NCBI GenBank assembly: GCA_021740625.1
Contig: JAIOZK010000023.1
Location: forward strand, 1-63,642
Length of the DNA stretch: 63,642 bases
Direction of reading: 5' to 3'
Origin: Bacteroidales bacterium
GTDB lineage: Bacteria; Bacteroidota; Bacteroidia; Bacteroidales; JAIOZK01
Shown piece by piece: positions 17,156 to 27,300 of the stretch. The position numbers and the translations under genes are program-made. The notes below the pieces were generated by a model. The model was given only the letters and a program-made list of their open reading frames with translations, had not been told where the DNA came from and ran no database searches. The first letter of the stretch is position 1. The number at the start of each line of letters is the position of its first letter.

Positions 17156-18508
17156 ATGAAATATCACTTATTATCATTGGGTTGCCAGATGAACATGTCG
17201 GACAGCGAACGTGTCAGAACAGTGCTGGATGACCTGGGCTATCAATGGACCGACCGGGAACAGAACGCCAATGTGATCGGTATCCTGGCATGCTCCGTCC
17301 GGCAGAAAGCCATCGACAAGGTGTACTCGAAGATCTCACAGTGGAATAAAAGAAAAGACCGGCAAAATCTCATTACTTTTATTTCGGGATGCATTTTGCC
17401 CAGCGACAAAGAAAAATTCCTGAAGTTGTTCGACATTGTCTTCCCGATGAGCGAACTCAAACAATTCCCTGAGATGCTGAACCAGTATGGTGTAGTATCA
17501 CCATCCTCCCTCCGGAATATGGGAAGTTCGCTGGTGCTTAACAAAAGCATCAAGGATTTCTGGAACATCAGACCCAATTATACCTCGGATTTTGAGGCTT
17601 TCGTGCCCATACAAAATGGTTGTGACAAATTCTGTACGTTCTGTGCTGTGCCTTATACCAGGGGTCGTGAGGTTTCCCGGCCATCCGGAGAGATCCTTCA
17701 GGAAATCCGGTCCCTGGTAGAAAATGGTTATAAATCCATCACCCTGCTCGGGCAAAACGTGAACTCATACGGACTGGATAAAAGAGGCGATGAGATATCC
17801 TTTCCGGAATTGCTCAGGAAGATCGGGGAATACGGCAAAACATCAGATCATGATTTCTGGCTGTATTTTACCTCCCCGCATCCGCGGGATATGACTGATG
17901 AGGTGATCGATGTGATCGCCCAATACGATTGCCTGGCCAATCAAATCCATCTGCCCCTGCAGTCGGGCGACGACAAGGTACTGATCCGCATGAATCGCAA
18001 GCATGGCATAAAGAAATACAGGCAGATCATACACAAGATATGGAATACCCTGCCTGAGGCAACAATCTTTACCGACATCATTGTTGGTTTTACAGGAGAA
18101 ACCGAGGAACAGTTCGGCAATACCATCGCTGCCATGGATGAATTCAAATACAACATGGCGTATATCGCCATGTATTCACCGCGCCCCGGAGCTGCCAGTT
18201 CACGCTGGAATGACGATATTCCGCATGAAGTGAAGAAAGAAAGATTTCACCGTTTGTCGGAAGCACTGCAGAAACATACCCTGGTATACAACCAAGGCAT
18301 GATTGGAAAAACCTTCAAAGTGCTGGTCACCGGCAAAGACAGGAAATCTGGTTATCTTTCGGCACTTACCGAAGGAAAGATCGTACTTCGTTTTCCGGCA
18401 GAGGACGAATCCCTGATCGGGAAATTCGTACATGTAAAGATCACTTCTGCTGTGGCCTTTTCGGCCGAAGGCGAACGAATCAAAGTGGAGGAAGCACAAC
18501 TCGCATGA
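17156..18508 (+). CDS. MiaB-like tRNA methylthiotransferase (radical SAM)
   Basis: 450 residues from ATG 17156 (an in-frame TTG lies 51 bp upstream but before the expected mRNA start). Domains: N-terminal UPF0004 domain with auxiliary-cluster cysteines (LGCQMN, ILACSVR, SGCILP), radical-SAM motif CDKFCTFC, and a C-terminal TRAM domain. Such enzymes insert a methylthio group at C2 of modified A37. Sequence is closest to MiaB (CQMN, ACSVR), but divergence in the first domain leaves the exact substrate open. Its stop overlaps the start of the MtaB gene. Confidence 0.82.
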   Translation: MKYHLLSLGCQMNMSDSERVRTVLDDLGYQWTDREQNANVIGILACSVRQKAIDKVYSKISQWNKRKDRQNLITFISGCILPSDKEKFLKLFDIVFPMSELKQFPEMLNQYGVVSPSSLRNMGSSLVLNKSIKDFWNIRPNYTSDFEAFVPIQNGCDKFCTFCAVPYTRGREVSRPSGEILQEIRSLVENGYKSITLLGQNVNSYGLDKRGDEISFPELLRKIGEYGKTSDHDFWLYFTSPHPRDMTDEVIDVIAQYDCLANQIHLPLQSGDDKVLIRMNRKHGIKKYRQIIHKIWNTLPEATIFTDIIVGFTGETEEQFGNTIAAMDEFKYNMAYIAMYSPRPGAASSRWNDDIPHEVKKERFHRLSEALQKHTLVYNQGMIGKTFKVLVTGKDRKSGYLSALTEGKIVLRFPAEDESLIGKFVHVKITSAVAFSAEGERIKVEEAQLA

Positions 18509-19794
18509 TGAACAAAAAAATTGCATTCCGGACGCTGGGCTGCAGGCTGAACCAGTACGAAACCGATGCCATCGCATCCAGTTTCCACAAACATCAATAC
18601 GAGATCGTGGATTTTGAACAGGATGCCGATGTATATGTGATCAACACCTGTACCGTCACAAACCAGGGAGATCAGAAATCCCGGCAGGAGATCAACAAAG
18701 CCCTGAAAAAAGGAAAAGACCCCGTGGTATTGGTTACGGGATGCATGGTCAACAATTACAAAGAAAAGCTGGATAATTTTAATGGTGTTTCCTATTTCAT
18801 TGAAAACAGCCACAAGAAGTCCATCTTCAATGTTATAGATGCCCATTACAAGGGAGAAACGCTAAGTCCTGCCGATCTGCAACCCGACATATTCGGATTC
18901 GAGCCGGCAGAAAAAACATTTCACACACGTTCCATGATCAAGATACAGGATGGCTGCGATAATTTCTGCACTTTCTGCATCGTTCCCAAAGTCAGGGGAA
19001 GAGCCACCAGCCGGCCTGTTGAGGATATCAAAGACAACATCAGAAAAGTACTCGATTTCGGTTACAAAGAAGTGGTGATGACCGGTGTGAACATCGGCAG
19101 GTACAATTTCGAAGGAACCAACTTTGAACAACTTGTTGAAGAGATACTGGAAATACCAGGAGATTTCCGGGTCAGGATTTCCAGCATAGAACCGGAAGGT
19201 TTTGGGGATCGATTATTTAAGCTGTTCCAGCACCCGAAACTTACCCCACATTTACACCTCTGCCTGCAAAGCGGCTCGGACAAGATCTTACTGAAGATGC
19301 GCAGGATGTATAATCTCAAAACTTTCCTGGGCATGACGGAAAAACTCAAAAGCCGTTATCCTGACTTTAACCTGACCACGGATATCATCGTAGGCTTTCC
19401 CGGTGAATCGGAAGAAGAATTCCAGAAATCTTGCAAAGTAGCCAGGGATGTTGGCTTCAGCCACATCCATACATTCAAATACTCTGTCCGCAATGGCACC
19501 CGTGCCGCAAGGATGGATGAGCAGATCCCAGAAAAGATCAAAAATGAAAGAAGCCGGATCATCCGGGAAATTTCCATCGAAAATAAACTGAAATACCAGC
19601 AATCCCTGATTGGCCAAGATCAGAGAGTTTTGGTAGAGAAAATCAATTCCGGGGGAATTGCCAGGGGTTATGGCGAACATTATGTGCCGCTTGAATTCAA
19701 AACAAATCTGAAAGAAACCAATCAGTTTGCAGATGTAAGACCGTATGACATCCGCAAAGGAAAAAACCCGATTTTGCTTGGAAGACAACTCTGA
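18505..19794 (+). CDS. mtaB: tRNA t6A37 methylthiotransferase MtaB
   Basis: 429 residues. The signature TLGCRLNQYETDAI and INTCTVTNQGDQKSR distinguish the MtaB/YqeV (e-MtaB) branch from MiaB and RimO. The radical-SAM motif is CDNFCTFC; a TRAM-like end follows. It converts t6A37 to ms2t6A37 in tRNAs for ANN codons. It overlaps the MiaB-like gene by 4 bp (ATGA), so both are co-translated. Confidence 0.88.
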   Translation: MMNKKIAFRTLGCRLNQYETDAIASSFHKHQYEIVDFEQDADVYVINTCTVTNQGDQKSRQEINKALKKGKDPVVLVTGCMVNNYKEKLDNFNGVSYFIENSHKKSIFNVIDAHYKGETLSPADLQPDIFGFEPAEKTFHTRSMIKIQDGCDNFCTFCIVPKVRGRATSRPVEDIKDNIRKVLDFGYKEVVMTGVNIGRYNFEGTNFEQLVEEILEIPGDFRVRISSIEPEGFGDRLFKLFQHPKLTPHLHLCLQSGSDKILLKMRRMYNLKTFLGMTEKLKSRYPDFNLTTDIIVGFPGESEEEFQKSCKVARDVGFSHIHTFKYSVRNGTRAARMDEQIPEKIKNERSRIIREISIENKLKYQQSLIGQDQRVLVEKINSGGIARGYGEHYVPLEFKTNLKETNQFADVRPYDIRKGKNPILLGRQL

Positions 19795-19952
19795 ATAGCC
19801 CATTTCACAGCGGACTTATCTCACGCCAAGCCGCAATTTAATAAACGATGTCTAACCCCAGAAAAAATATCTCCGGCTTATGAACTACCACAATTAGCAT
19901 CCCCAAGCGATTCAGAGCGCTTTTTCTTCTTTGTCGGCTTTTCTAATGCAGA

Positions 19953-20030
19953 CTATAAGGCTCGTTAGAGCCGATATTATGGCAGCAAGGGAATACAGGC
20001 GCAGCGCCAAAATCCCGTAGGGATGATATT
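19953..20030 (+). repeat. composite dispersed repeat, copy A
   Basis: About 75 bp with three short hairpins: GGCTC-GTTA-GAGCC (19959-19972), GGCGC-A-GCGCC (19998-20008) and ATCCC-GTA-GGGAT (20012-20024), the last followed by GATATT. A second copy with compensating stem changes is at 63355-63431 in reverse orientation. Confidence 0.8.
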
Positions 20031-20182
20031 AATGATTTGAAACAATAAAACGCATATTATCCCAATCACGCCTCTGACGGGAAAATTCGAAATTGGGTGT
20101 TTGACATTCGAAATTCGTAGAATGTCGAATATCGAATGATCGATTATGAATGATAACAAGAAGGAAATTACTGTTCCACAAC

Positions 20183-20212
20183 AAAAAACCCGGGATGTTC
20201 TCCGGGCTTTTA
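20183..20212 (-). terminator. intrinsic terminator of the Xre-family gene
   Basis: On the minus strand, CCCGG, an 8-nt loop, CCGGG, then TTTTTT. About 40 bp after the regulator's stop codon. Confidence 0.8.
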
Positions 20213-20251
20213 CCTACTTTGGTTTATGTACTCATCTCGCGTGAGATATCT

Positions 20252-20482
20252 TCAGACGATACGATATTTGTACCGGTTTTCTTTTTCGTAATCAAATAAT
20301 TCACCAGGAGATACCTGTAACTTATTGCATATCTTTTCGATCATCTTCAGGCGCGGATCCTTCAAAACACTTTTCTTTAAAAGGCTGATGTTCGACTCGG
20401 GAACATCGATTCTTGTGCTCAGCTCTGCTGTCGTCATCTTCCTTTTTGCCAGGGCTTTGTCCAGGTTAATCCTGATGAACAT
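20252..20482 (-). CDS. Xre/Cro-type small DNA-binding protein
   Basis: 76 residues, nearly all one helix-turn-helix domain of the HTH_26/Cro type: LDKALAKRKMTTAELSTRI, VPESNISLLKKS, PRLKMIEKICNKLQVSPGEL, DYEK. Such stand-alone regulators resemble the YozG family. There is no obvious target gene; the flanks are repeats. The 5' side faces a long gene-poor region. Confidence 0.88.
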   Translation of the reverse strand: MFIRINLDKALAKRKMTTAELSTRIDVPESNISLLKKSVLKDPRLKMIEKICNKLQVSPGELFDYEKENRYKYRIV

Positions 20483-21340
<858 letters not shown>

Positions 21341-24300
21341 ATGAAAAAATTACATCTTTTAATTCTTGCTTTTCTTGCATATGGTATATGCTCAGGGCAA
21401 GCAACGTGGGTTCAGTTTACGGATCCCAGCCCACAAGAACCAGAAGTTCAGTTAATAAGTTCTTCTAATACTTCGGTACAGTTTCAGGTTGAGTTTTTTG
21501 GTATGTACTCTGAGGACATTGCAGAACAGGGCGATACATATCAACGCTTATCAATACCCGGATGCAGAACAACAAATGAAGAAGGGGAGCCCGAGTTACC
21601 CTACCTGAGGAAGTTAATTGCAATCCCAGAATGTTCAAGCATAACACCAAGTATAAGCGTTACCACAGGAAGTACGTTAACTGGAGATTATCTTGTTTAT
21701 CCGGCTCCTGGTCATACAGTACAAACTGATGCAAACGGCAATAAATATGTAGAAGAGGTCTTTAGTAAAGATCAATCATTTTACAATACAGACCAGGTCA
21801 ATCCAATAGTGGATGCCGAGATAGTCGGTACAGGCTATATGCGTGGGCAGAAATTCGCCGAAATTTACATTTATCCGGTATTGTATAATCCATATGATGA
21901 GGAAATTACAGCAAATTACACCTATACAATAACCTTGTCCTTTACAAACCCCACATCCAACGTTAATGAAGATGTTGGAATTTTCAATAATGTAGCAGGT
22001 GATTCATTTATTAATTATACTTCCGATGGCACAAGTGCCAAAGTAAATGATATGGTATTTGATCAGGGGATGGTAAACTGGTATACTCATACATCCACAT
22101 CTGATGCAGAAAACATCTATGCTGACTATCTTATTATTACGGATGATGATTATTGGACTCCCCAGGATCAAAATGCAGAAATAAATCAGTTAGCTCAACA
22201 TCGTGCTTACTATAATGGATTTGATGTTGGTATTGTTAAGATTGAAAATATTCTTTCACTACCATTTCAGTTTGATGAACAAGAATACCAAGATGAACAA
22301 AAATTAAGGTCATTTTTGAAAGAAGTTTTTGATGCTGAGAATGCAAATCATACATACGACGGGAAACTAGGATATGCAATTCTCGTTGGTGATCATGATG
22401 ACGTCCCAACCTCATACGACCAAAATCCCGGTAAAACATTTTATGGTGAACCTTATCCTTCAGACTATTATTTTACATGTTTAACATCAGAAAATGGAAC
22501 TTATGATGAAATTGGTGAATTCTTCATTGGACGTTTAAGTATACAAAACTCTACTGAGCTAGATAATTTTATCAACAAAATAACCTACTTCGAGAATGAA
22601 TACTCAGCTGGACAATGGAGAAACAACATAGGTCACGCGTTTGGTGGTGGCATGGCTTCCGGATATCCACAAATATACAATGAATTTGTTGAGGGACTAT
22701 TTCCAAACGATAATTATGAACTCAATACTGCCGAATATCCAAATCTTCAAAATGAGTTGCTTACAAATATTAATAATGGGTTACCATATTTAATGCTTTT
22801 TGGTCATGGATCAAGAACATCATGGGAAGTAATAACTTCAAGTGAATTTCAGACTTATTTAACTAATGTTAATAAAACTCCTGTTGCTTTAGGTTATTCA
22901 TGTAAAACAGGAGAATTTGATAATGAATATGAACAATGTCTTGCTGAAGTTTTAACAACCTATTCTGCTACTAAAGGTATGGCAGGATATTTAGGAGCAG
23001 GTCTCGAGATTTGGTCAAGTTCGGGCACAACGTACGATCTTCCGGTATATCATAGAGAATATTCTCCGAATAACATTTTTCAAAATCTAAGTCACATCTG
23101 TGGAGAGTTTATTTATGAATCAAATGTTAATTCCTTTGATGTATCATACCCATTTGCACTAAATTATTTTGGTGATCCAGCAATGAATATAATGGCCACT
23201 GGCTATGAAGTCACCACTAACCTAACAATACCAGATGAAACAGTCATTTCATCGGTTATATATGTTAGGGATGGAGCCACGGTGACAATCTCTCCATATA
23301 GTAATATTTATTTTGAGTCAAATGGTAAATTGATTATAGAAGATGGTGGAAAACTCAATCTTTATGGGGGTTCTACCATATACGGAATCAATGAATACAA
23401 TGCGATCGTTATCCAGGGTGACTTGAATGCTGGGAATACAGTTTCAAGTGTAACCTTTACATCAACAGAATCCAACGAGTGGACTGGATTGGTATTTGAA
23501 GATGAAACTTCTGATTATGGAGTTAATTCTTGTGTTTTTGAGAATTGTGGAGTTTCTGGATATGCACACAATCTTGATGTTGATAATACCGATTTGGATA
23601 ATGCATTCATTGAGTATTCTGCTGGTAAACTTGATGTGAACGGCTGTGATTTTACAGACTCATACATTTATGCATTTGATGGAACCCTGGTATTACCTGT
23701 ACAGATTATCAATAGCACTTTCAATAATACAACTAATAACAATTATCCTATCAAAATTGATAATTACAGGTTATTCGATATCCATGGTAATGACATAAAA
23801 CATAATGATAAAACAGGCATTGCTATTTATAATTCGAAGGGAACAAGAGGAGCCGTTATTCAGGATATTTATGACAATACTATTTATTCCAAAACTGCCG
23901 GTAGTGGATCAACAGATTTTGGAATTCGGGTATATAATAGTCATGCCGACATCATTGATGATAACTATATTTACAACAATTATGTAGGTGTTGTTTCATA
24001 CAATACCTCCGAAGTTAATATAGTTGGTGATTGTAATGCAGCTAATGAAACCGAAGCACAAAAAATAAAAAATAACAGTCTTAGGCAGGTTTTCACAGAT
24101 CAAAATAGTTTTCCAACTGATTTCATGTATAATGTAATTTATGATGATAATGCAAGTACTTACTACGTATATTACGACAGAGAATTTGTTGGTTTTCCGG
24201 ATACTGATATAACAGATAATTTCTGGGGAACTGGATTTGTTCCTGGAAATAATCTTTATCCTGCTGTTTGTTTTATCTATTCTCCAACCTGGAGCTTTGG

Positions 24301-25117
24301 GTGTACAAAAAATGGATCCGTAGTAAACAAATATGATAGCGCCATACAGTTTATTGTTAACCAAGATTACCAAACTGCAGAAACACTTTTTAAAGAGATT
24401 GTAGTTGAAAACCCCGATTCAAAATATGCAAAAGCATCAATTAAACAATTGTTCTCATTGAAAGAACGCTATGATAATGATTATGAGTCGTTGAAATCCT
24501 TTTATGATACAACTTCTGTGTTGCAAGATACTACCGACATTGCAAAACTAGCGGATTGGCTATCAAACAAATGCGATGTTAAACTTCAAAACTATCAAAC
24601 AGCAATAAACTGGTATGAGGATATTATTGAGAATCCGGAAACAGAGAATGACTCAACTTTTGCCATCATAGATTTGGGCTATTTGTATTTGATAATGGAA
24701 GATTCGTCTCAAAGGCAGGAAGTGGTCTGCAGATTTCCTCAATATAAATTCTCAGATCGAGTCAACTATTCAAATTACCGAGACAAGCTATTGGATAACT
24801 TGTATCTTGGGGAAATATCAACCGGTACAAATGAAACTGAGTTGAATGATCAGAATGGTATTTCTAATATTAGCATCTCACCAAACCCCGTTATTACGAA
24901 TGTGAATATTGATTTCAAGAGTAAAGAACAGGGATTGTTGAAGATTAATATTTATGACATATCCAGCAGATTAATACTTAAAAGCAAGGATTTTAAGGTA
25001 ACGAAAGGTAAAAACTCTCTTTCTATTAATCTTTCTGATTTTCCCAAGGGCTTATATAATTGTACCTTTCATTTAAATAATGATTTTTCTGTTTCTAAAA
25101 AGGTTATTAAACTTTAA
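21341..25117 (+). CDS. C25 (gingipain-class) cysteine peptidase with T9SS sorting domain
   Basis: 1258 residues. Signal peptide 1-20; an N-terminal propeptide-like region; peptidase C25 domain with catalytic His489 in LMLFGHGS and Cys521 in GYSCKTG, the gingipain His-Cys spacing. About 620-960 resembles a right-handed beta-helix (repeated NNT, DNYI, short strands), about 1000-1140 is helical and TPR-like, and the last ~80 residues are a T9SS type A domain (ISPNPVITNVNIDF to the end). It should be secreted and surface-bound, degrading or processing proteins. The DNA is clearly more AT-rich than the flanking genes. Its leader is nearly the same as that of the gene at 187. Confidence 0.92.
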   Translation: MKKLHLLILAFLAYGICSGQATWVQFTDPSPQEPEVQLISSSNTSVQFQVEFFGMYSEDIAEQGDTYQRLSIPGCRTTNEEGEPELPYLRKLIAIPECSSITPSISVTTGSTLTGDYLVYPAPGHTVQTDANGNKYVEEVFSKDQSFYNTDQVNPIVDAEIVGTGYMRGQKFAEIYIYPVLYNPYDEEITANYTYTITLSFTNPTSNVNEDVGIFNNVAGDSFINYTSDGTSAKVNDMVFDQGMVNWYTHTSTSDAENIYADYLIITDDDYWTPQDQNAEINQLAQHRAYYNGFDVGIVKIENILSLPFQFDEQEYQDEQKLRSFLKEVFDAENANHTYDGKLGYAILVGDHDDVPTSYDQNPGKTFYGEPYPSDYYFTCLTSENGTYDEIGEFFIGRLSIQNSTELDNFINKITYFENEYSAGQWRNNIGHAFGGGMASGYPQIYNEFVEGLFPNDNYELNTAEYPNLQNELLTNINNGLPYLMLFGHGSRTSWEVITSSEFQTYLTNVNKTPVALGYSCKTGEFDNEYEQCLAEVLTTYSATKGMAGYLGAGLEIWSSSGTTYDLPVYHREYSPNNIFQNLSHICGEFIYESNVNSFDVSYPFALNYFGDPAMNIMATGYEVTTNLTIPDETVISSVIYVRDGATVTISPYSNIYFESNGKLIIEDGGKLNLYGGSTIYGINEYNAIVIQGDLNAGNTVSSVTFTSTESNEWTGLVFEDETSDYGVNSCVFENCGVSGYAHNLDVDNTDLDNAFIEYSAGKLDVNGCDFTDSYIYAFDGTLVLPVQIINSTFNNTTNNNYPIKIDNYRLFDIHGNDIKHNDKTGIAIYNSKGTRGAVIQDIYDNTIYSKTAGSGSTDFGIRVYNSHADIIDDNYIYNNYVGVVSYNTSEVNIVGDCNAANETEAQKIKNNSLRQVFTDQNSFPTDFMYNVIYDDNASTYYVYYDREFVGFPDTDITDNFWGTGFVPGNNLYPAVCFIYSPTWSFGCTKNGSVVNKYDSAIQFIVNQDYQTAETLFKEIVVENPDSKYAKASIKQLFSLKERYDNDYESLKSFYDTTSVLQDTTDIAKLADWLSNKCDVKLQNYQTAINWYEDIIENPETENDSTFAIIDLGYLYLIMEDSSQRQEVVCRFPQYKFSDRVNYSNYRDKLLDNLYLGEISTGTNETELNDQNGISNISISPNPVITNVNIDFKSKEQGLLKINIYDISSRLILKSKDFKVTKGKNSLSINLSDFPKGLYNCTFHLNNDFSVSKKVIKL

Positions 25118-25123
25118 TAAAAC

Positions 25124-25162
25124 AACCCGAGAAGGAATATTGCCTTCTCGGGTTTTATTTTT
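25124..25162 (+). terminator. intrinsic terminator after the C25 peptidase gene
   Basis: A perfect 12-bp stem (25124-25135 with 25143-25154; core CCCGAGAAGG/CCTTCTCGGG), 7-nt loop, then a T-rich tail. Confidence 0.93.
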
Positions 25163-25198
25163 TTAGTTTTGTATAACCTCAAAAATCTACGATAAAAA

Positions 25199-26437
25199 AT
25201 GAAAAAGTTACTTGTACTAATTATTCTCCTCTTAATTAAGTTGTATGCTACAGCTCAAATCACGAGGGGTGCTATAGACGAAGAAATCTATTTAAGTTTG
25301 GATTGGTATCTTGAGCCACCAAATATCCTTTATAAAGCTTTGTTTCAGTCTGTTGATCATGGTGAAACGATTGAACTGAAATACTCTTCTGTAAAGTACC
25401 CAGCACCTCCACCTGATTCAATGAGTTTAAGTAATATAACAGGTGATGCAAGCGAAGGTGTTCTGTATAATTACTCAATTAATTCATTTTGGAGAAGTGA
25501 TGATTATGGGAGTACATGGAATTATCTGGAAGATTCAGTTAGTTTTAAATATTTGAGTGGAGCATATCCTGGTGAAGTTTACAAGAAGAAGATGGCATTA
25601 TACAGGTCGTTGGATTATGGTGAGAGTTTTTCTTTAGAGTTGGATTCTCTTCTCTTAATAAAGGTAGAAATAGGATATCTGGAAGGAGAAGTCTATGGGA
25701 TAATTGCCTCTGAAGATACAAATTATGATTTTCAATTTGTGCATTCTTATGACTTTGGTGCTACCTACGATACGATTTCACTTTGTAAAGAAATAACAGG
25801 ATTAAACTATGGAAATTATCGCCCCGAACCAATCAGGGGTGCCTCGGAGGAGGAGATTTACCTCATGACTCATCATCAGGACTCCAATAGTCCTAGAAAA
25901 ATTGTGAAGATATTTTATAGTTATGATTATGGTGAAACTTTTGAGCTACGCTATGCCTCTGAACCTATCGACACATATTATTGGGCAATATTTGGTACTG
26001 CAGGTAGAGAACCTGGATCATTCTACCTTGGGAAAGCTCGTATTGATACCATAAACTACAATTCAACTTGGTTGTACTTGAGCTATAGCAATGATACAGC
26101 CACAACGTTCAAAACTTATTTCCATGATTTGGGATTATTTAGCAGCCAGGAGGAATTGCCAATAAATAAATTTGATATAAAGACCTATCCAAATCCATTC
26201 GATAATAAAACCCAAATCACCTTTAATCTAAACAAACAAGAAAACGTATGCATCAATGTTTATTCTCTGGAAGGACGCCTTATTAAACGCCTTTTTGAAG
26301 GAGAATTACCTGCCGAATTGCAGGGAATAGCGTGGAATGGAAAAGATGCTTCAGGGAATGAAGTAAAAAATGGGGTGTATATTGTGAAGGTGGAAACAGG
26401 GAAGGCCTCAAAAAGCTTAAAGCTTATTAAAAATTAG
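25199..26437 (+). CDS. T9SS type A cargo protein with BNR-like repeats
   Basis: 412 residues. Signal peptide 1-20 (ATAQ). The body has repeated SxDYGxTF/Y-type strands (FQSVDHGETIELKY, SDDYGSTWNY, SLDYGESFSLEL, SYDFGATYDTI, SYDYGETFELRY) as in BNR/VPS10-like beta-propellers. Residues ~330-412 form a T9SS type A sorting domain (TYPNPFDNKTQITFNL; GNEVKNGVYIVKVETG). No catalytic motif is visible. It shares the AT-rich composition of the preceding peptidase gene but is separated from it by a terminator. Confidence 0.88.
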   Translation: MKKLLVLIILLLIKLYATAQITRGAIDEEIYLSLDWYLEPPNILYKALFQSVDHGETIELKYSSVKYPAPPPDSMSLSNITGDASEGVLYNYSINSFWRSDDYGSTWNYLEDSVSFKYLSGAYPGEVYKKKMALYRSLDYGESFSLELDSLLLIKVEIGYLEGEVYGIIASEDTNYDFQFVHSYDFGATYDTISLCKEITGLNYGNYRPEPIRGASEEEIYLMTHHQDSNSPRKIVKIFYSYDYGETFELRYASEPIDTYYWAIFGTAGREPGSFYLGKARIDTINYNSTWLYLSYSNDTATTFKTYFHDLGLFSSQEELPINKFDIKTYPNPFDNKTQITFNLNKQENVCINVYSLEGRLIKRLFEGELPAELQGIAWNGKDASGNEVKNGVYIVKVETGKASKSLKLIKN

Positions 26438-26541
26438 TGGGGTGCTATAATTCTTATAAACCCATCAAGCCAGATAGATGATACCGGATGTTGAGCGAAA
26501 CAAAACCCCACAAACAAAGTGATGCTGCAACCTGCAACCCA

Positions 26542-27300
26542 TTACTTGGAAAACTGTGCGATCTTCTTCATAAAAATATCCTTCTTGGTCCTGGAGATGG
26601 GTAAGCTGGAACCATCTTCCATCACGATGGATCCCCCATATTGTCTGACATATTTCTTCACATAATCCAGGTTGATAAGATGGGAGTTGTGTGCACGAAA
26701 GAAATAGCGCTCATCCAGCAATTCCTGGTATTCTTTCAGGTTGCGGCTTACCAGGATCTTATTCCCCTGTTTCAGGTAAAACCAGGAATAGCTTCTGTCA
26801 GCTTCTATGCGTATGATGTCGCGGGTATTTAAAAACTCCATGCCCTCCGAAGTAGGAATGGCCAGCTTGCTGGGTGAGCCTGACTTCAGGTTCTGCAAAA
26901 GTGTCTTATAATTTAGGTTCCTGTCTTTGGGAACAAAACGGCTTTCCTTTACTTTGTTCACAGCCGCGACAAGTTCCTCAATATTGATGGGTTTGAGAAT
27001 GTAATCAACAGCGCTGAATTTTATGGCCTGAATGGCATAATGATTATAAGCTGTAATAAAGATTACATCAAAATCTTTCTCAGGAAATGCGTCCAGCAAG
27101 TCGAAACCCGTACCATGTGGCATTTCAACATCCAAAAAAACCAGTTCAGGTTTTTTACCCCGGACGAGCTCGATCCCTTCTTTTGCAGAGTTGGCTGTTC
27201 CAAGCAGTTCCACATCTTTGCAATATTCTTCTACAATAGAGGCAATAAACTCTACCGCATCACTTTCGTCGTCAATAATTACTGCTTTAATCATGATCAA
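26542..27300 (-). CDS. LytTR-family response regulator
   Basis: 252 residues. Receiver domain 1-120 with phospho-acceptor Asp in LVFLDVEMPHG and the conserved Lys in YILKPINIEE; a LytTR DNA-binding domain follows (about 150-250; RIEADRSYSWFYLKQG, FFRAHNSHLINLDYVKKYVR). Its start overlaps the end of the sensor kinase gene by 4 bp, so they are a cognate pair. Confidence 0.95.
   Translation of the reverse strand: MIMIKAVIIDDESDAVEFIASIVEEYCKDVELLGTANSAKEGIELVRGKKPELVFLDVEMPHGTGFDLLDAFPEKDFDVIFITAYNHYAIQAIKFSAVDYILKPINIEELVAAVNKVKESRFVPKDRNLNYKTLLQNLKSGSPSKLAIPTSEGMEFLNTRDIIRIEADRSYSWFYLKQGNKILVSRNLKEYQELLDERYFFRAHNSHLINLDYVKKYVRQYGGSIVMEDGSSLPISRTKKDIFMKKIAQFSK

Larger units (their letters stand above)
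19798..20251. other. intergenic region with structured repeats
   Basis: No supported gene. It contains one copy of a composite hairpin repeat (19953-20030), TCGAATATCGAAT-type low-complexity sequence (20090-20150), and the terminator of the downstream-facing Xre gene. Confidence 0.7.
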
